A stretch of 64,000 bases of DNA from Aldehydirespirator sp965203575. GTDB taxonomy: Bacteria; Actinomycetota; Acidimicrobiia; Acidimicrobiales; Aldehydirespiratoraceae. The stretch covers positions 1,922,001-1,986,000 of the forward strand of contig OZ241894.1 in the NCBI GenBank assembly GCA_965203575.1. Reading direction: 5' to 3'. The notes beneath the pieces are model-generated. The model ran no database searches. It was not told the origin of the DNA and saw only the letters and a program-made list of their open reading frames with translations. Positions 1-8,305 of this stretch are shown here, piece by piece. Both the position numbers and the translations under genes were made by a program. Numbering within the stretch: the stretch's first letter is position 1; every line of letters starts with the position of its first letter.

Positions 1-674
1 GCGGTCAGCATCAGCATGTTCAACGGCCCGTAGTCGATCTCGCTCAGGCCCCGCGACGCGCCCGCGGTGCGCACCGCCCGACCGGCCGCCGCCCTGTACG
101 GCGGCGCCAGCCCGTACCCAACGAGGGGCACCACCAGTGCGATGGCGAAGGCCCAGCGCCATCCCAGGGTGAGCCCGACGGCCGGCACGGCCAGCCCGGC
201 CAGGAACACCGACAGCGGCACGGCCGCGGCCTGGATGCCGAAGGCGAACCCGTGACGGTGCAGCGGCACGCCCCGGGCCACCATGGTCTTGGTGCCGGGC
301 CCGGCGATCGTCAATCCGATCGCGCCCACGGCCAGGGCGACCAGCAGGGCCCAGTAGGAGCGAGCGGCCACCGCGATGCCCCCCAGCGACACCACGCTGA
401 GCGCGTTGGCGACCCGCAGCGACCGCTGCGGGCCGAGGCGGTCGGTGAGAGTCCCGGCGTGGGGGGAGGTCACCGCGGCCAGCAGGAAGAAGAAGGCCAC
501 CGCCGTTCCCAGGCCGGCCTCGCCGAAGCCCAGGTCGTCGCCCATCTGCAGCGCCAGCGCGCCCAACCCGAAGGCGGGCAGCATGGCTGCCGTCTGCGAC
601 GACACCGACGAGATCAGCGAGACGACGGGCCGGGCCCGCTCCTCGCCGAGCCCGACGAACGGCGGGGAGGTCAC
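1..674 (-). CDS. MFS transporter, N-terminal part (runs off window)
   Basis: About 224 N-terminal residues are present and the 3' end lies outside the window. Several long hydrophobic segments are separated by the MFS loop 2-3 signature (TDRLGPQRS near residue 70). The start is a GTG at 674 that overlaps the TGA of the upstream LLM gene by four bases (GTGA), so the two are translationally coupled. An MFS permease coupled to an F420-type oxidoreductase suggests uptake or export of the substrate or product of that enzyme. The substrate cannot be read from the sequence. Confidence 0.8.
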   Translation of the reverse strand, partial: MTSPPFVGLGEERARPVVSLISSVSSQTAAMLPAFGLGALALQMGDDLGFGEAGLGTAVAFFFLLAAVTSPHAGTLTDRLGPQRSLRVANALSVVSLGGIAVAARSYWALLVALAVGAIGLTIAGPGTKTMVARGVPLHRHGFAFGIQAAAVPLSVFLAGLAVPAVGLTLGWRWAFAIALVVPLVGYGLAPPYRAAAGRAVRTAGASRGLSEIDYGPLNMLMLT

Positions 675-1648
675 TGGGTGGCGCGGGTGCCGAAGTTGTC
701 GCTCAGCACCATCCCCGCCTCGGCGATGGCACCCAGGTCGGTGGAGTCGTGCATGTTGAAGATCAGCCCGTCGAGCCCGGCGCCGAGCAGCGCCGCCACC
801 TGTTCGCAGACGCCGTCGCGGTCGCCCTCGATGGCGTAGCTGAGGTACTTGTCCATGCTCATGTTCCGCCTGGACCGCACCTCCGCGCCGAGCCGGGCCG
901 CGTCGGCTGCCGTGTCGGCCATGACCAGCGCACCCAGGCGGGTCTTGGAGATCTCGGCGGGGTCCCGGCCGGCCCGCTCGCAGTGGGCTTCCAGCACGTC
1001 CAGCTTGTGGCGGATCCCGGCCGGGTCGCCGAAGATGTTGCAGGCGTCGGCGTAGCGGGCCGCGATGGCCAGGGTGCGCCGCTCGCCGCCCCCGCCCACC
1101 AGTATCGGCGGCCCGCCCGGGTTGATCGGCCGGGGCCGGTTGAGGGCGCCGTCGACGCGGTGGCGCTCGCCCTCGAAGGTGGCCGGCCCGCCGTCGAACA
1201 TGGCCCGGCAGATCTGCACCGCGTCCTCGAGCCGGTCCATGCGCTCGCCCACCGGCAGGAACTCGTAGCCGTAGGCCACGTGCTCGGCCTCGAACCACGC
1301 CGCGCCGATGCCGAGCACCGCCCGCCCGCCCGACACGATGTCGAGGGTGGTGACCGTCTTGGCCAGCAGGGCCGGGTTGCGGTAGGTCACGCCGGTCACC
1401 AGCGCCCCCAGCCGGGCGGTGCGGGTCCAGGGGGCCAGCGCGGCCAGCAGGGTGTAGGGCTCCAGCATGGGCTCGTGGTCCGCGCCCATGGGCGGGATCT
1501 GGTGGAAGTGGTCCATCACCCACAGGGAGTCGAACCCGCTGTTCTCGGCGGTCGCCGCGGCCGCGCAGACTGCGCTGAACATGTCTGAGTCGTCCACGCC
1601 GGGGTAGCTGAAGCTGGGAATGTTGAACCCGAACCGGGTAAGCGTCAT
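671..1648 (-). CDS. LLM class F420-dependent oxidoreductase
   Basis: 325 residues, the usual length for the bacterial luciferase-like TIM-barrel family using reduced F420 or FMN. Seen: the N-terminal FG strand, WVMDHFHQIP near residue 45, TGVTYRNPALLAKTVTTLD followed by SGGRAVLGIGAAW (phosphate-binding region), and LVGGGGERR near 190. The start at 1648 is preferred over an in-frame ATG at 1666 because a -10-like TATACA lies six bases upstream, giving a leaderless message. It is coupled to the MFS gene. The substrate is unknown; this family includes hydride-transfer enzymes on many small molecules. Confidence 0.85.
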   Translation of the reverse strand: MTLTRFGFNIPSFSYPGVDDSDMFSAVCAAAATAENSGFDSLWVMDHFHQIPPMGADHEPMLEPYTLLAALAPWTRTARLGALVTGVTYRNPALLAKTVTTLDIVSGGRAVLGIGAAWFEAEHVAYGYEFLPVGERMDRLEDAVQICRAMFDGGPATFEGERHRVDGALNRPRPINPGGPPILVGGGGERRTLAIAARYADACNIFGDPAGIRHKLDVLEAHCERAGRDPAEISKTRLGALVMADTAADAARLGAEVRSRRNMSMDKYLSYAIEGDRDGVCEQVAALLGAGLDGLIFNMHDSTDLGAIAEAGMVLSDNFGTRATQ

Positions 1649-1654
1649 GATGCC

Positions 1655-1662
1655 TGTATACC
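1655..1662 (-). promoter_or_regulatory. TGTATACC element, likely leaderless promoter of the LLM gene
   Basis: Read on the minus strand this is GGTATACA with six bases between it and the ATG at 1648, the spacing expected for a -10 hexamer of a leaderless actinobacterial transcript. The same octamer recurs before other catabolic genes in the window (7980, 15347, and a variant at 23323), so it could instead be half of a GntR/FadR-type operator. Confidence 0.4.
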
Positions 1663-1729
1663 GCATCTACCTCTACTACATCGACGCCTGAGCGGATCCG
1701 GCCCACGAATCCCACGAAGGAGCCCGACC

Positions 1730-2185
1730 ATGAACGCCCCAGCCTCGGCCGAGACGCTGATCGCCGACGAACTGTCCCTCACCGAGTGGGTGGACCGGTT
1801 CTCCGGCCACGTGGCCAACCTCCGCTACGAGGAGGCCGCGGCCATGATGGACCCCGAGGTGAACAGCTTCAGCACCTGGCAGGACGTGGTGGTGGGGGTG
1901 GATCACTTCGTCAACGGGCAGTGGCGCAACGTCTGGCCCACCATGACCGACTTCGTGCTGCTGACGGACAAGATGCGGGCCCGGGTCTCCGGTGATCGGC
2001 TGATGGCCGCGGTGATGGTCACCTGGACCTCGACCGGCTACTCCACCGACGGCACGCCCTTCGACCGCCCCGGCCGCTGCTCGTTCGTGCTGGTGCGCGA
2101 CTCGCTCGACGGCCCGTGGCGGGGCGTGCAGGGCCACTTCTCGCTGATGCGAGGCGTCCCCCAGCAGTCCTTCGGCCGCCGCTGA
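1730..2185 (+). CDS. SnoaL/NTF2-like family protein
   Basis: 151 residues with the cone-shaped NTF2-like pattern: an N-terminal helix (LTEWVDRFSGHVANLRYEEA), a region about a date-like WQDVVVGVDHF segment, and C-terminal beta strands ending VQGHFSLMRG. An AAGGAG ribosome site lies seven bases before the ATG. Members are small ketosteroid-isomerase-fold enzymes or binding proteins, and no catalytic residues can be assigned. It is a lone gene, divergent from the LLM gene and convergent with the cyclodeaminase-family gene, separated from it by a hairpin. Confidence 0.75.
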   Translation: MNAPASAETLIADELSLTEWVDRFSGHVANLRYEEAAAMMDPEVNSFSTWQDVVVGVDHFVNGQWRNVWPTMTDFVLLTDKMRARVSGDRLMAAVMVTWTSTGYSTDGTPFDRPGRCSFVLVRDSLDGPWRGVQGHFSLMRGVPQQSFGRR

Positions 2186-2197
2186 CCTCCCCCAGCG

Positions 2198-2245
2198 AAA
2201 TTCCTGTAGTTGGGGACCGTACAGATACCTCAACTACAGGGATTT
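2198..2245. terminator. Bidirectional hairpin between convergent genes
   Basis: Fifteen-base arms AAATTCCTGTAGTTG (2198-2212) and CAACTACAGGGATTT (2231-2245) pair with one mismatch, and the flanking CCCC/GGGG can extend the stem. It lies at the 3' ends of the NTF2-like gene and the minus-strand cyclodeaminase-family gene, whose TAG stop is inside the right arm. This position fits a two-way terminator, although no U-run follows. Confidence 0.6.
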
Positions 2246-3169
2246 GGGGAGGGACCGCTGGTAGGCGAGGGTGGCGATCACCACGTCCTGGAGGGCCACA
2301 CCCTGGGACTCGAACAGCACGATGCCGCTGCCGGGCCGGGGCGGGGTGACCGTGCCCGCGATCACGTCGGCCAGGTCGGCCAGGTCGTCCCAGTCGAAGA
2401 CGCCTTCCGCGGCGGCGTGTGTCAGGTCGCCGGCCTCGGTGCGGGCCCCCTCGGCGCTGTCGCTCACCACGAACCCGGCCCGCTGCACGGCGGTGCTGTC
2501 GACCTCTTGACGGTCGGCCTTGGTGGACCCCACCGCGCACACCAGCGCGGCCGGATCGAGACGGTCGCCGTCGAACAGCGGGGTGTAGCTCGACGTCACC
2601 GTGGCCACCACCCGGGCGCCGTCCACGGCCTCGACGGCATCGGTGACCGCTCGGGCCGGTATGCCCCGGTCCCGACCCCAACGGGCCACTGCCTCGGCCT
2701 TCTCGTGGCTGCGGCCCCATACCCGCAGGTCCTTCAGCGGCAGTTCCTGGGCCAGGGCCTCCAGGTGCGGCCTGCTCTGGATGCCGGTGCCGCACACGGC
2801 CGCGACCGAGGCACCCGGCGGCGCCAGGTGGCGCACCGCCAGCGCAGTGGCGGCCGCGGTGCGGATGGCGGTGAGTCCCAGCCCGTCGAAGGTGGCCACC
2901 AGCCCGGCGTCGGGGCTGAACAGCCCCACCAGGAAGGCGAACCCGTCGGGGTGGGTGAGGTAGAGCTTGCCGCCCACCACCCGGTGCCGGGGCCACGAGG
3001 CGGCCATGGCGCTGCCCATCAGGCCGCTGACCGCAGCCCGCACCCGCAGCGTGGTGGCCGCCTCGCCCGCACCCAGGTCGCGCCAGGCCTGCTCCAGCCA
3101 GTCGGTGACCGTCTCCAGATCACACAGCTCCGCGATCTGCTCCTCGGTGAAGTGGGGGACGGGGCTCAT
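2234..3169 (-). CDS. Ornithine cyclodeaminase / mu-crystallin family protein
   Basis: 311 residues, normal family length. The Rossmann segment VAAVCGTGIQSRPHLEAL (near 130) gives the NAD(P) GxGxQ motif, followed by VWGRSHEKAEAVARW and VVATVTSSYTPLF. The family includes ornithine cyclodeaminase, pyrroline-2-carboxylate or ketimine reductases and alanine dehydrogenase, so the reaction is not fixed. The start ATG at 3169 is preceded by AGGAACGG and overlaps the stop of the last of three tandem mini-ORFs that copy its own first eight codons. It is downstream of the isopropylmalate-dehydrogenase-family gene. Confidence 0.85.
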   Translation of the reverse strand: MSPVPHFTEEQIAELCDLETVTDWLEQAWRDLGAGEAATTLRVRAAVSGLMGSAMAASWPRHRVVGGKLYLTHPDGFAFLVGLFSPDAGLVATFDGLGLTAIRTAAATALAVRHLAPPGASVAAVCGTGIQSRPHLEALAQELPLKDLRVWGRSHEKAEAVARWGRDRGIPARAVTDAVEAVDGARVVATVTSSYTPLFDGDRLDPAALVCAVGSTKADRQEVDSTAVQRAGFVVSDSAEGARTEAGDLTHAAAEGVFDWDDLADLADVIAGTVTPPRPGSGIVLFESQGVALQDVVIATLAYQRSLPKSL

Positions 3170-3274
3170 GGCCGTTCCTGGGTGAAGTGGGGGACGGGGC
3201 TCATGGCCGTTCCTCGGTGAAGTGGGGGACGGGGCTCATGGCCGTTCCTCGGTGAAATGGGGCACAGGGCTCAC
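3166..3274 (-). other. Three coupled 12-codon mini-ORFs copying the start of the next gene
   Basis: Mini-ORFs occupy 3236-3274, 3201-3239 and 3166-3204 with an exact 35-base period. Each reads V/M-SPVPHFT-E/Q-ERP then TGA, and the downstream protein begins MSPVPHFTEEQ. The first starts on the GTGA overlapping the stop of the upstream gene, and the rest start on ATGA overlaps. Every unit contains its own GAGGAA- or CAGGAA-type ribosome site, so a ribosome could terminate and restart four times before reaching the real gene. Confidence 0.85.
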
Positions 3275-4347
3275 AGCAGCTCCTTCAGGCGGGGGAGGGC
3301 TCGGGCGTTCACAGCCGCGGCGAAGCTCCCGGTTGAGGCCGGTTGGGTGCCGGTGGGGGCCAGATCGTAGGTGAGCGGTCCGGCTTGCAGTGCCGCCGAC
3401 AGGGCCTCGGTCACCGGCGGACCCAACTCCGCGGTCTCTTCGAACCACTCCAGCAGCGCGGCCAGGGCCAGGTAGGCGCCCGACGGGTTGACCTTCCCCT
3501 TGCCGGTGTGGCGGGGCGCGGAGCCGTGCACCGGCTCGAACAGGCCCACGCAACGGCCCTGCACCGCCGGCCCCGGGTTGACGCTGGCCGAGCCGCACAG
3601 CGCGATCGAGCCGGCCCGCCCCGCGGCCAGGTCGCTGAGCATGTCGCCGAAGATCCCCTCGGTCAGCACCACCGTGTCCGCCACCACGTCGTCGTGGGCC
3701 AGCTCGAAGGCCATGCGATCGATGTAGGTGTGGCGCAGCGGCACGCCCCGAGCCTCGGCCACGCGGCCGGTGATCGACCGCCACAGCCGGCTGGTGGCCA
3801 TCAGGTTGGCCTTGTCCGCCGACACGATGCTCGAAGCCAGTCCCTGCTCGACCAGGTCGCAGGCCATCTCGGCCAGCTCGGCGATCTGCGCCGGGGTGAG
3901 GATCACCTCGTCGCAGGCTGCGTCCGTGCCGTCGCTCTCGGTGCGGGTCGATGCCGCGCCGTAGGCCCCTCCCAGCAGGTTGCGCAGCACTATCAGCGGC
4001 CGCCCGCCGCGCTCGCCGGCCCGGACGATGTTGCGGATGCTGACCCTCAGGTCGTAGCGCTGGCGCAGGCCGATGATGGAGTGCTCGGGCCGGTAGTCGT
4101 CCAGCGACACGCCCGGATGCTCCCCGGCCGCGCCGAAGAACATGGCGTCGCAGTCGTCGCAGGCGGCCAGCGTGTCGGCGGGCAGGCCGGTGCCGAGCTC
4201 CCCGAAGGCGGAGGCTCCCACCGGCCACGGTCCGGTCAGCTCGATGCGGCCGGCGCCGGCGACGGCCTCGAGCAGTTCGACCGGACCGGCCACCACCTCG
4301 GCTCCCACCCCGTCGCCCGGCAGCACCGCGATCCGGCGGCGCGTCAT
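3271..4347 (-). CDS. Isocitrate/isopropylmalate/tartrate dehydrogenase family
   Basis: 358 residues. It shows PGDGVGAEVV at the N terminus, the substrate-binding RYDLRVSIRNI, a catalytic Lys in SADKANLM, the metal-binding EGIFGDMLSDLAAG, and the NAD-binding EPVHGSAPRHTGKGKVNPSGA. This is the beta-decarboxylating dehydrogenase fold (LeuB, tartrate dehydrogenase, homoisocitrate dehydrogenase). No leuCD neighbour is present and the surroundings are catabolic, so a tartrate/malate-type role is more likely than leucine synthesis, by inference. The start at 4347 is chosen because mini-ORF stops overlap it as ATGA; an in-frame ATG four codons upstream (4359) is the alternative. Confidence 0.85.
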   Translation of the reverse strand: MTRRRIAVLPGDGVGAEVVAGPVELLEAVAGAGRIELTGPWPVGASAFGELGTGLPADTLAACDDCDAMFFGAAGEHPGVSLDDYRPEHSIIGLRQRYDLRVSIRNIVRAGERGGRPLIVLRNLLGGAYGAASTRTESDGTDAACDEVILTPAQIAELAEMACDLVEQGLASSIVSADKANLMATSRLWRSITGRVAEARGVPLRHTYIDRMAFELAHDDVVADTVVLTEGIFGDMLSDLAAGRAGSIALCGSASVNPGPAVQGRCVGLFEPVHGSAPRHTGKGKVNPSGAYLALAALLEWFEETAELGPPVTEALSAALQAGPLTYDLAPTGTQPASTGSFAAAVNARALPRLKELL

Positions 4348-4422
4348 GCGTGCGTCCATGGGCTCATTCGCGCGCCCGGCGTGTCATGCCCGGATGTCCG
4401 TCTCGTGCCCGCGGCGCGTCAT
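4344..4422 (-). other. Three coupled mini-ORFs before the isopropylmalate-dehydrogenase-family gene
   Basis: Mini-ORFs at 4384-4422 (begins MTRRGHE, 12 codons), 4364-4387 (MTRRARE) and 4344-4367 (MSPWTHA) each start on an ATGA overlapping the stop before. The first overlaps the stop of the DUF6282 gene and the last overlaps the start of the dehydrogenase, which itself begins MTRRR. Two of the three therefore repeat the MTRR start. Confidence 0.75.
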
Positions 4423-5234
4423 GCCAGGATGTCCTCGGCGGTGGTGCGGGCCACCAGCTCCAGGCCGCGATCGCCCAGGATCGGGTCGAGACGCTCGACC
4501 CACTCCCGGATGCCCTCTGCGATGGGGGGGAACTTGGTGTGGCCGAGGTCGCTGCCGAACACCAGCAGCTCGTGCGGGTACGACGCCACCAGGTCCTCGG
4601 TAGTGGGTCCGGCGTCGCCGACCAGCATGTCGGCCAGCACGCCGATCTCCAGGTGCGCGCCCAGGGCCCGGAACTGCTCCCGGTGCTCGTCGCGCCAGCC
4701 GAGGAAGGTCAGGCCCGGATGGTTGACCAGCAGCCGGTTCACTCCCCGGCGCCGGGCCGTGTCCAGGGCCACCACGGCCTCGTCCATGGTGAGATGGCCC
4801 GAGGCCAGCACCATGCCGGCCCGGGCGGCCTCGTCGAATACGTCCAGCCATTCCGGGCGCACCGCGCCGTCCTCCACCACCGGCACCTCCCGGAACGAGA
4901 TGCCCTTATGGGCGGAGAGCTCCGGGTTGCGGCTGGCCGCGATGTGGGCCGGCGCCGAGATGGTCGGCAGCCACACAACCCTGGCTCCGAGGGCTGCGGC
5001 CACCGCCACTGCGTCGGGGTTGGCCCCGCCCACCGGCGAGTTGAGCACCACGCCCCCCACCGTCTCGTCGCCGAGCAGCTGGGCCCGCTCCGCGGAGGAT
5101 CCTTCGTGGGCCTTCAGCACGAACTTGGCCACTCCCGCGGCCCGGGCTTCCTCCAGGGTGTGGGGATCGTGACTGTGGCGCGGGGCCAGGCTCGGCGCCG
5201 AGTGCACATGGAAGTCCACCATTCCGTCGATCAC
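4419..5234 (-). CDS. DUF6282 family amidohydrolase-like protein
   Basis: 271 residues. Metal-site features are DFHVHSAPSLAPR near the N terminus (HxH of a TIM-barrel hydrolase), KAHEGSSAERAQL, HPG after LLVNHPGLTFLG, and FGSDLGHTKFPP near the C terminus. The family is thought to be metal-dependent hydrolases but no reaction is established. The GTG start at 5234 overlaps the TGA of the acyl-CoA ligase (GTGA), so the two are coupled. Confidence 0.75.
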   Translation of the reverse strand: MIDGMVDFHVHSAPSLAPRHSHDPHTLEEARAAGVAKFVLKAHEGSSAERAQLLGDETVGGVVLNSPVGGANPDAVAVAAALGARVVWLPTISAPAHIAASRNPELSAHKGISFREVPVVEDGAVRPEWLDVFDEAARAGMVLASGHLTMDEAVVALDTARRRGVNRLLVNHPGLTFLGWRDEHREQFRALGAHLEIGVLADMLVGDAGPTTEDLVASYPHELLVFGSDLGHTKFPPIAEGIREWVERLDPILGDRGLELVARTTAEDILA

Positions 5235-6784
5235 GGTCGCTGTACCTCCAGGTCGGCCCATTCGAGCACGGTTGCGTCTGCGAGCTGTCTGCGCCGCACC
5301 TTTCCCACGCCGGAATCCCGGGGGATCTCGGCCACCCTGGCCGCGGCGACCGGTCGCATGAAGTCCGGCAGCCCATCGCTCACCGCTTGGATCCCCCCGG
5401 TCGGGATCGTGCCGCCGGCGACGTAGAGCACGATCTCGTCGTCCACCAGCTCGCTGCTGCGGCGCCAGACGGCCACGTCGTCGATGCCGTCCACGGACGA
5501 GAAGCGCTGCTCCACGTAGCCGATGGGCACGAACTCGCCCTTGACCCGGATCGACTCGCTGGCCCGCTCGATGAACACCAGGTTGCCGGCCTCGTCGACC
5601 CGGCCCAGGTCGCCGGTGGCGAACCAGCCGTCGTCGTCGAACGGCCGGACCAGCCCGTCGTCCCGCCGGTAGCCCGAGAACAGCACCCCGGGCCGGTCGG
5701 CCCGCACCTCGATCTCTCCCGCGCCCGCGCCGCCGCCGGCCTCGGGTGCGCCGTTGACCCGCCACTGCACCTCGTGGCGGGCCCGGCCCCCGTAGCGGGA
5801 CATGCCCTCGGGATGGTCGGGCCGCTCGCCTCGCCGCCAGGCCCAGATGTGGCACAGGCCGCCGGCCTCGGTGGATCCGTAGGCCGAGAAGCCCAGCGGG
5901 ACGCCGAACGTCTCCAGGAAGTCGGGGTCGGCGAAGAACACCCGGCTCACCCGGTGGCCGGCCGCGTCGGCGGCGCTGGTGGCCCGCTTGAGGATCTCCA
6001 CCGGCGGGGCGTGCAGGATCAGCACGGTCGCTCCGGTGTCGCGCACCAGCGGCCAGAACCCGCTGGCCGAGAACCGTTCGAGGCCCAGCACCTCGGTGCC
6101 TCCGGTCAGCCCGCCGATCACCCCGTAGCCGAGCGGGTTGATGTGGAACATGGGCAGCGGGGCCAGCACCGTGTCGGCCTCCGAGAAGCACATCGAGTCG
6201 GCGATGAACCGGCCCAGGCGCAGGAAGTACTCGTGGGTCTGCTCGCAGAACTTGGGCACGCCGGTGGTGCCCGATGTGTGCATCCAGCCGGCCACATCGA
6301 AGCGGTCCCGCCCCAGCCCGGGCGCATCGTCCAGCCCGTCGAGACCGGCCGCGGTCGCGGCTGGCAGCACGCTCCCGTCGGCGGAGGCCAGCACGCCCCG
6401 GTCGAGTCCGCTGGCGTCGAGGTGCGCGGCGGCACCGGGGGCCACCGACGGCGACGGCTGCCGTCCTGACCACACCACTGCGTCCGGTGCGAGCTGCTCC
6501 AGCATCTCGGCCAGCAGCCCGTCGGGGTAGTCGGGGTTGACCAGGGCGACTTCGGCCCCGGCCAGCACCAGCCCCAGCCAGGCCGTCAGGTACGAGTCCG
6601 ACGTGGTGCCGATGAGCGCCACCCGCCGGCCCAGTCCGGCACCCGCCTCCTCGAGCCCTCCAGCGGCGCCCGACGCCAGGTCCGCGGCCTCCTCCAGCGT
6701 TGGCGTGGCATCGCCGGCCATGCCGAAGCGGGCATCGGGCCGTCGCCGCACGCGGTCACAGACCAGCTCGGCCAGGTTCCTCAT
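5231..6784 (-). CDS. AMP-dependent acyl-CoA synthetase/ligase
   Basis: 517 residues, full ANL-superfamily length. Seen: the phosphate-binding A3 motif HTSGTTGVPKF (about 168-178), SAYGSTEAGG (A5), GWFATGDLGRVDEAGNL (A7/A8), and the A10 lysine in SGVGKVRRRQL near the C terminus. It adenylates a carboxylic acid and transfers it to CoA; the acid is unknown. It follows an acyl-CoA dehydrogenase, so the pair would activate and desaturate one substrate. The ATG start overlaps the stop of a nine-codon TTG-initiated mini-ORF. Confidence 0.85.
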   Translation of the reverse strand: MRNLAELVCDRVRRRPDARFGMAGDATPTLEEAADLASGAAGGLEEAGAGLGRRVALIGTTSDSYLTAWLGLVLAGAEVALVNPDYPDGLLAEMLEQLAPDAVVWSGRQPSPSVAPGAAAHLDASGLDRGVLASADGSVLPAATAAGLDGLDDAPGLGRDRFDVAGWMHTSGTTGVPKFCEQTHEYFLRLGRFIADSMCFSEADTVLAPLPMFHINPLGYGVIGGLTGGTEVLGLERFSASGFWPLVRDTGATVLILHAPPVEILKRATSAADAAGHRVSRVFFADPDFLETFGVPLGFSAYGSTEAGGLCHIWAWRRGERPDHPEGMSRYGGRARHEVQWRVNGAPEAGGGAGAGEIEVRADRPGVLFSGYRRDDGLVRPFDDDGWFATGDLGRVDEAGNLVFIERASESIRVKGEFVPIGYVEQRFSSVDGIDDVAVWRRSSELVDDEIVLYVAGGTIPTGGIQAVSDGLPDFMRPVAAARVAEIPRDSGVGKVRRRQLADATVLEWADLEVQRP

Positions 6785-6810
6785 GGGGCGAGCGGCTGCT
6801 GTCGGCTCAA
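6781..6810 (-). other. Nine-codon TTG-initiated mini-ORF linking two genes
   Basis: Reads LSRQQPLAP then TGA. Its TTG overlaps the stop of the acyl-CoA dehydrogenase (TTGA) and its stop overlaps the start of the ligase (ATGA). It shares the stop-start chain architecture of other junctions here but is not a copy of the downstream start. Confidence 0.4.
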
Positions 6811-7949
6811 CCCAGGCCCTCGTAGTCGTCTGCTCGCAGCACCCGGCGGGCCACGTAGTTGCGCAGCACCTCCAGCGAGCCTCCCGCCACCCGCAGCACC
6901 TTCATGTCGTGCAGCAACTGGCCGTAGTCGGTGTCGGTGTACAGGCCGTGGCCCCCGGTCAGGGCGAACGCCTCGTTGACGGCGTGCTCGGACGCACTGA
7001 TGGCCATCTTCTTGGCCAGCGTCGTGGCCAGGGCCACGTCGCGGCCGGCATCGTGGAGGTTGGCCGCGTGGTCCCGGGCCAGCGACGCCCCGTAGAGGTC
7101 GCTGTAGCAGTCGGCCACGGTCCACTGGATGCCCTGGAAGTCGGTCACGACCGAGTCGCCCACCTCCCGGCCCGACCCGTAGGCGATGGCATCGGCCAGC
7201 GCCCGCCGTCCGAACCCGATCAGCTCCGAGGCGTTCCCCAGCCGGCTCATGTTGAACGTCGAGAAGAACGTGTCCATGCCCCGGCCGGCCTCGCCCAGCA
7301 CCGCCGATCCCGGCACCCGCACGTTGTCCAGCGTCACGTCGGCGGTGGGGATCAGCCGCAGCCCGATCGGCTCGGTGTGGGTGGTCGACACGCCGGGCAG
7401 GTCGGTGTCCACCAGGAAGGCGGTGATCCCCTCGGGGGCGATGGCGTACACCAGGGTGACCTGGCTCTCGCATCCCAGGTTCACATGGGTCTTGGCGCCG
7501 TCGATGATCCAGTCGTCGCCGTCGCGCTCGGCGGTGGTGCGCATCAGCTTCATGGACGAGCCGACGCCCGGCTCGGAGATCGATTCGGAGAAGATCAGCG
7601 TGCCTCGCGCCATCCCCGGCAGGTAGCGCTCCCGCTGCTCGGACGTGGCCCAGTCGATGAGCCACCGCTGGCCCTGGATCGAGATCTGCGGCGACACCAG
7701 CCCCAGCCGGCCCACCTCCTCCTCGATCAGGCAGTACTCGGCCACCCCCAGGCCGCTGCCCCCTTCATCCTGAGGCGTGAACGGGCCGACCCAGCCCTGG
7801 TTGCCCATGTCGGCGTAGATCTCGGCCGGGAACCGGGCGGCCTGCTGGCATGCCCGCAGCTCGTCGCGGTGCTGGGCCGCGAAGTCGGCCATGGCCGTGA
7901 TCGTGGCCTGGGGCCAGTCCGGGTCCGTGAATGTCAGGTTTACGTACAT
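6807..7949 (-). CDS. Acyl-CoA dehydrogenase family protein
   Basis: 380 residues with standard ACAD organisation: an N-terminal helical domain, a middle beta-domain (FSESISEPGVGSSMKLM, about 120-136, then DDWIIDGAKTHVNLG) binding FAD, and a C-terminal helical domain with FALTGGHGLYTDTDYGQLLHDMK and a RVAGGSLEVLRNYVAR tail. It would oxidise an acyl-CoA at the alpha-beta bond using FAD and ETF. It is first in a block with the ligase and DUF6282 hydrolase. A TTGTATACC element lies about 30 bases upstream. Confidence 0.88.
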   Translation of the reverse strand: MYVNLTFTDPDWPQATITAMADFAAQHRDELRACQQAARFPAEIYADMGNQGWVGPFTPQDEGGSGLGVAEYCLIEEEVGRLGLVSPQISIQGQRWLIDWATSEQRERYLPGMARGTLIFSESISEPGVGSSMKLMRTTAERDGDDWIIDGAKTHVNLGCESQVTLVYAIAPEGITAFLVDTDLPGVSTTHTEPIGLRLIPTADVTLDNVRVPGSAVLGEAGRGMDTFFSTFNMSRLGNASELIGFGRRALADAIAYGSGREVGDSVVTDFQGIQWTVADCYSDLYGASLARDHAANLHDAGRDVALATTLAKKMAISASEHAVNEAFALTGGHGLYTDTDYGQLLHDMKVLRVAGGSLEVLRNYVARRVLRADDYEGLG

Positions 7950-7978
7950 GGCTCGTCCTGGGGCGGGTTCGGCCCATG

Positions 7979-7990
7979 TTGTATACCAAC
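7979..7990 (-). promoter_or_regulatory. TTGTATACCAAC element upstream of acyl-CoA dehydrogenase
   Basis: With the preceding G the sequence forms an imperfect palindrome, GTTGTATACCAAC, 30 bases before the ATG. It could be a -10 region (TATACA on the minus strand) or an operator for a GntR/FadR-type regulator, whose sites often contain such TGTATAC cores. No regulator gene of that family is in the window. Confidence 0.4.
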
Positions 7991-8035
7991 CCGCGGCCCC
8001 AAGATGAAATCCCGCCGTACGGTCCCCTTCGAGGG

Positions 8036-8281
8036 TTAGGTGCCGTCGTCCGGGCCGAGGATCTCTTCGAGCGTTCTCATGGCATCGGCGCGGCGCGAGG
8101 ACGGGAGCGACTCGACATCCACGGGATCAAGCCGGCGCAGTCGCTCGATTACGTCGTCGTCGGTGTCGTCGTCGGGGTCGTCGGGGTCGTCGTCGGGGTC
8201 GTCGAGGCTGCCGTCGAGGTCGTCCCCAGGATTCGAGCCGTCACCGGTTGTCACGTCTGCCCGCCTTCTCGTGTGTGCCAC
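8036..8281 (-). CDS. Small acidic protein downstream of sigma factor
   Basis: 81 residues from a GTG preceded by AGGGGGG. The middle is a low-complexity stretch of Asp, Pro and Gly. The C-terminal part (DDVIERLRRLDPVDVESLP then RRADAMRTLEEIL) resembles the short cytoplasmic N-terminal segment of the membrane proteins often encoded after actinobacterial ECF sigma genes. No membrane segment follows, so it may be a remnant or a soluble relative of such a sigma-linked protein. It lies 24 bases after the sigma gene and is presumably co-transcribed. Confidence 0.6.
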   Translation of the reverse strand: MAHTRRRADVTTGDGSNPGDDLDGSLDDPDDDPDDPDDDTDDDVIERLRRLDPVDVESLPSSRRADAMRTLEEILGPDDGT

Positions 8282-8305
8282 ACGACCCCCCTAGTTGTAT
8301 AGGAC

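Noticed and set aside
3271..4347. leuB of leucine biosynthesis
   Set aside because: Motifs fit the superfamily only; no leuA, leuC or leuD nearby and neighbours are catabolic.
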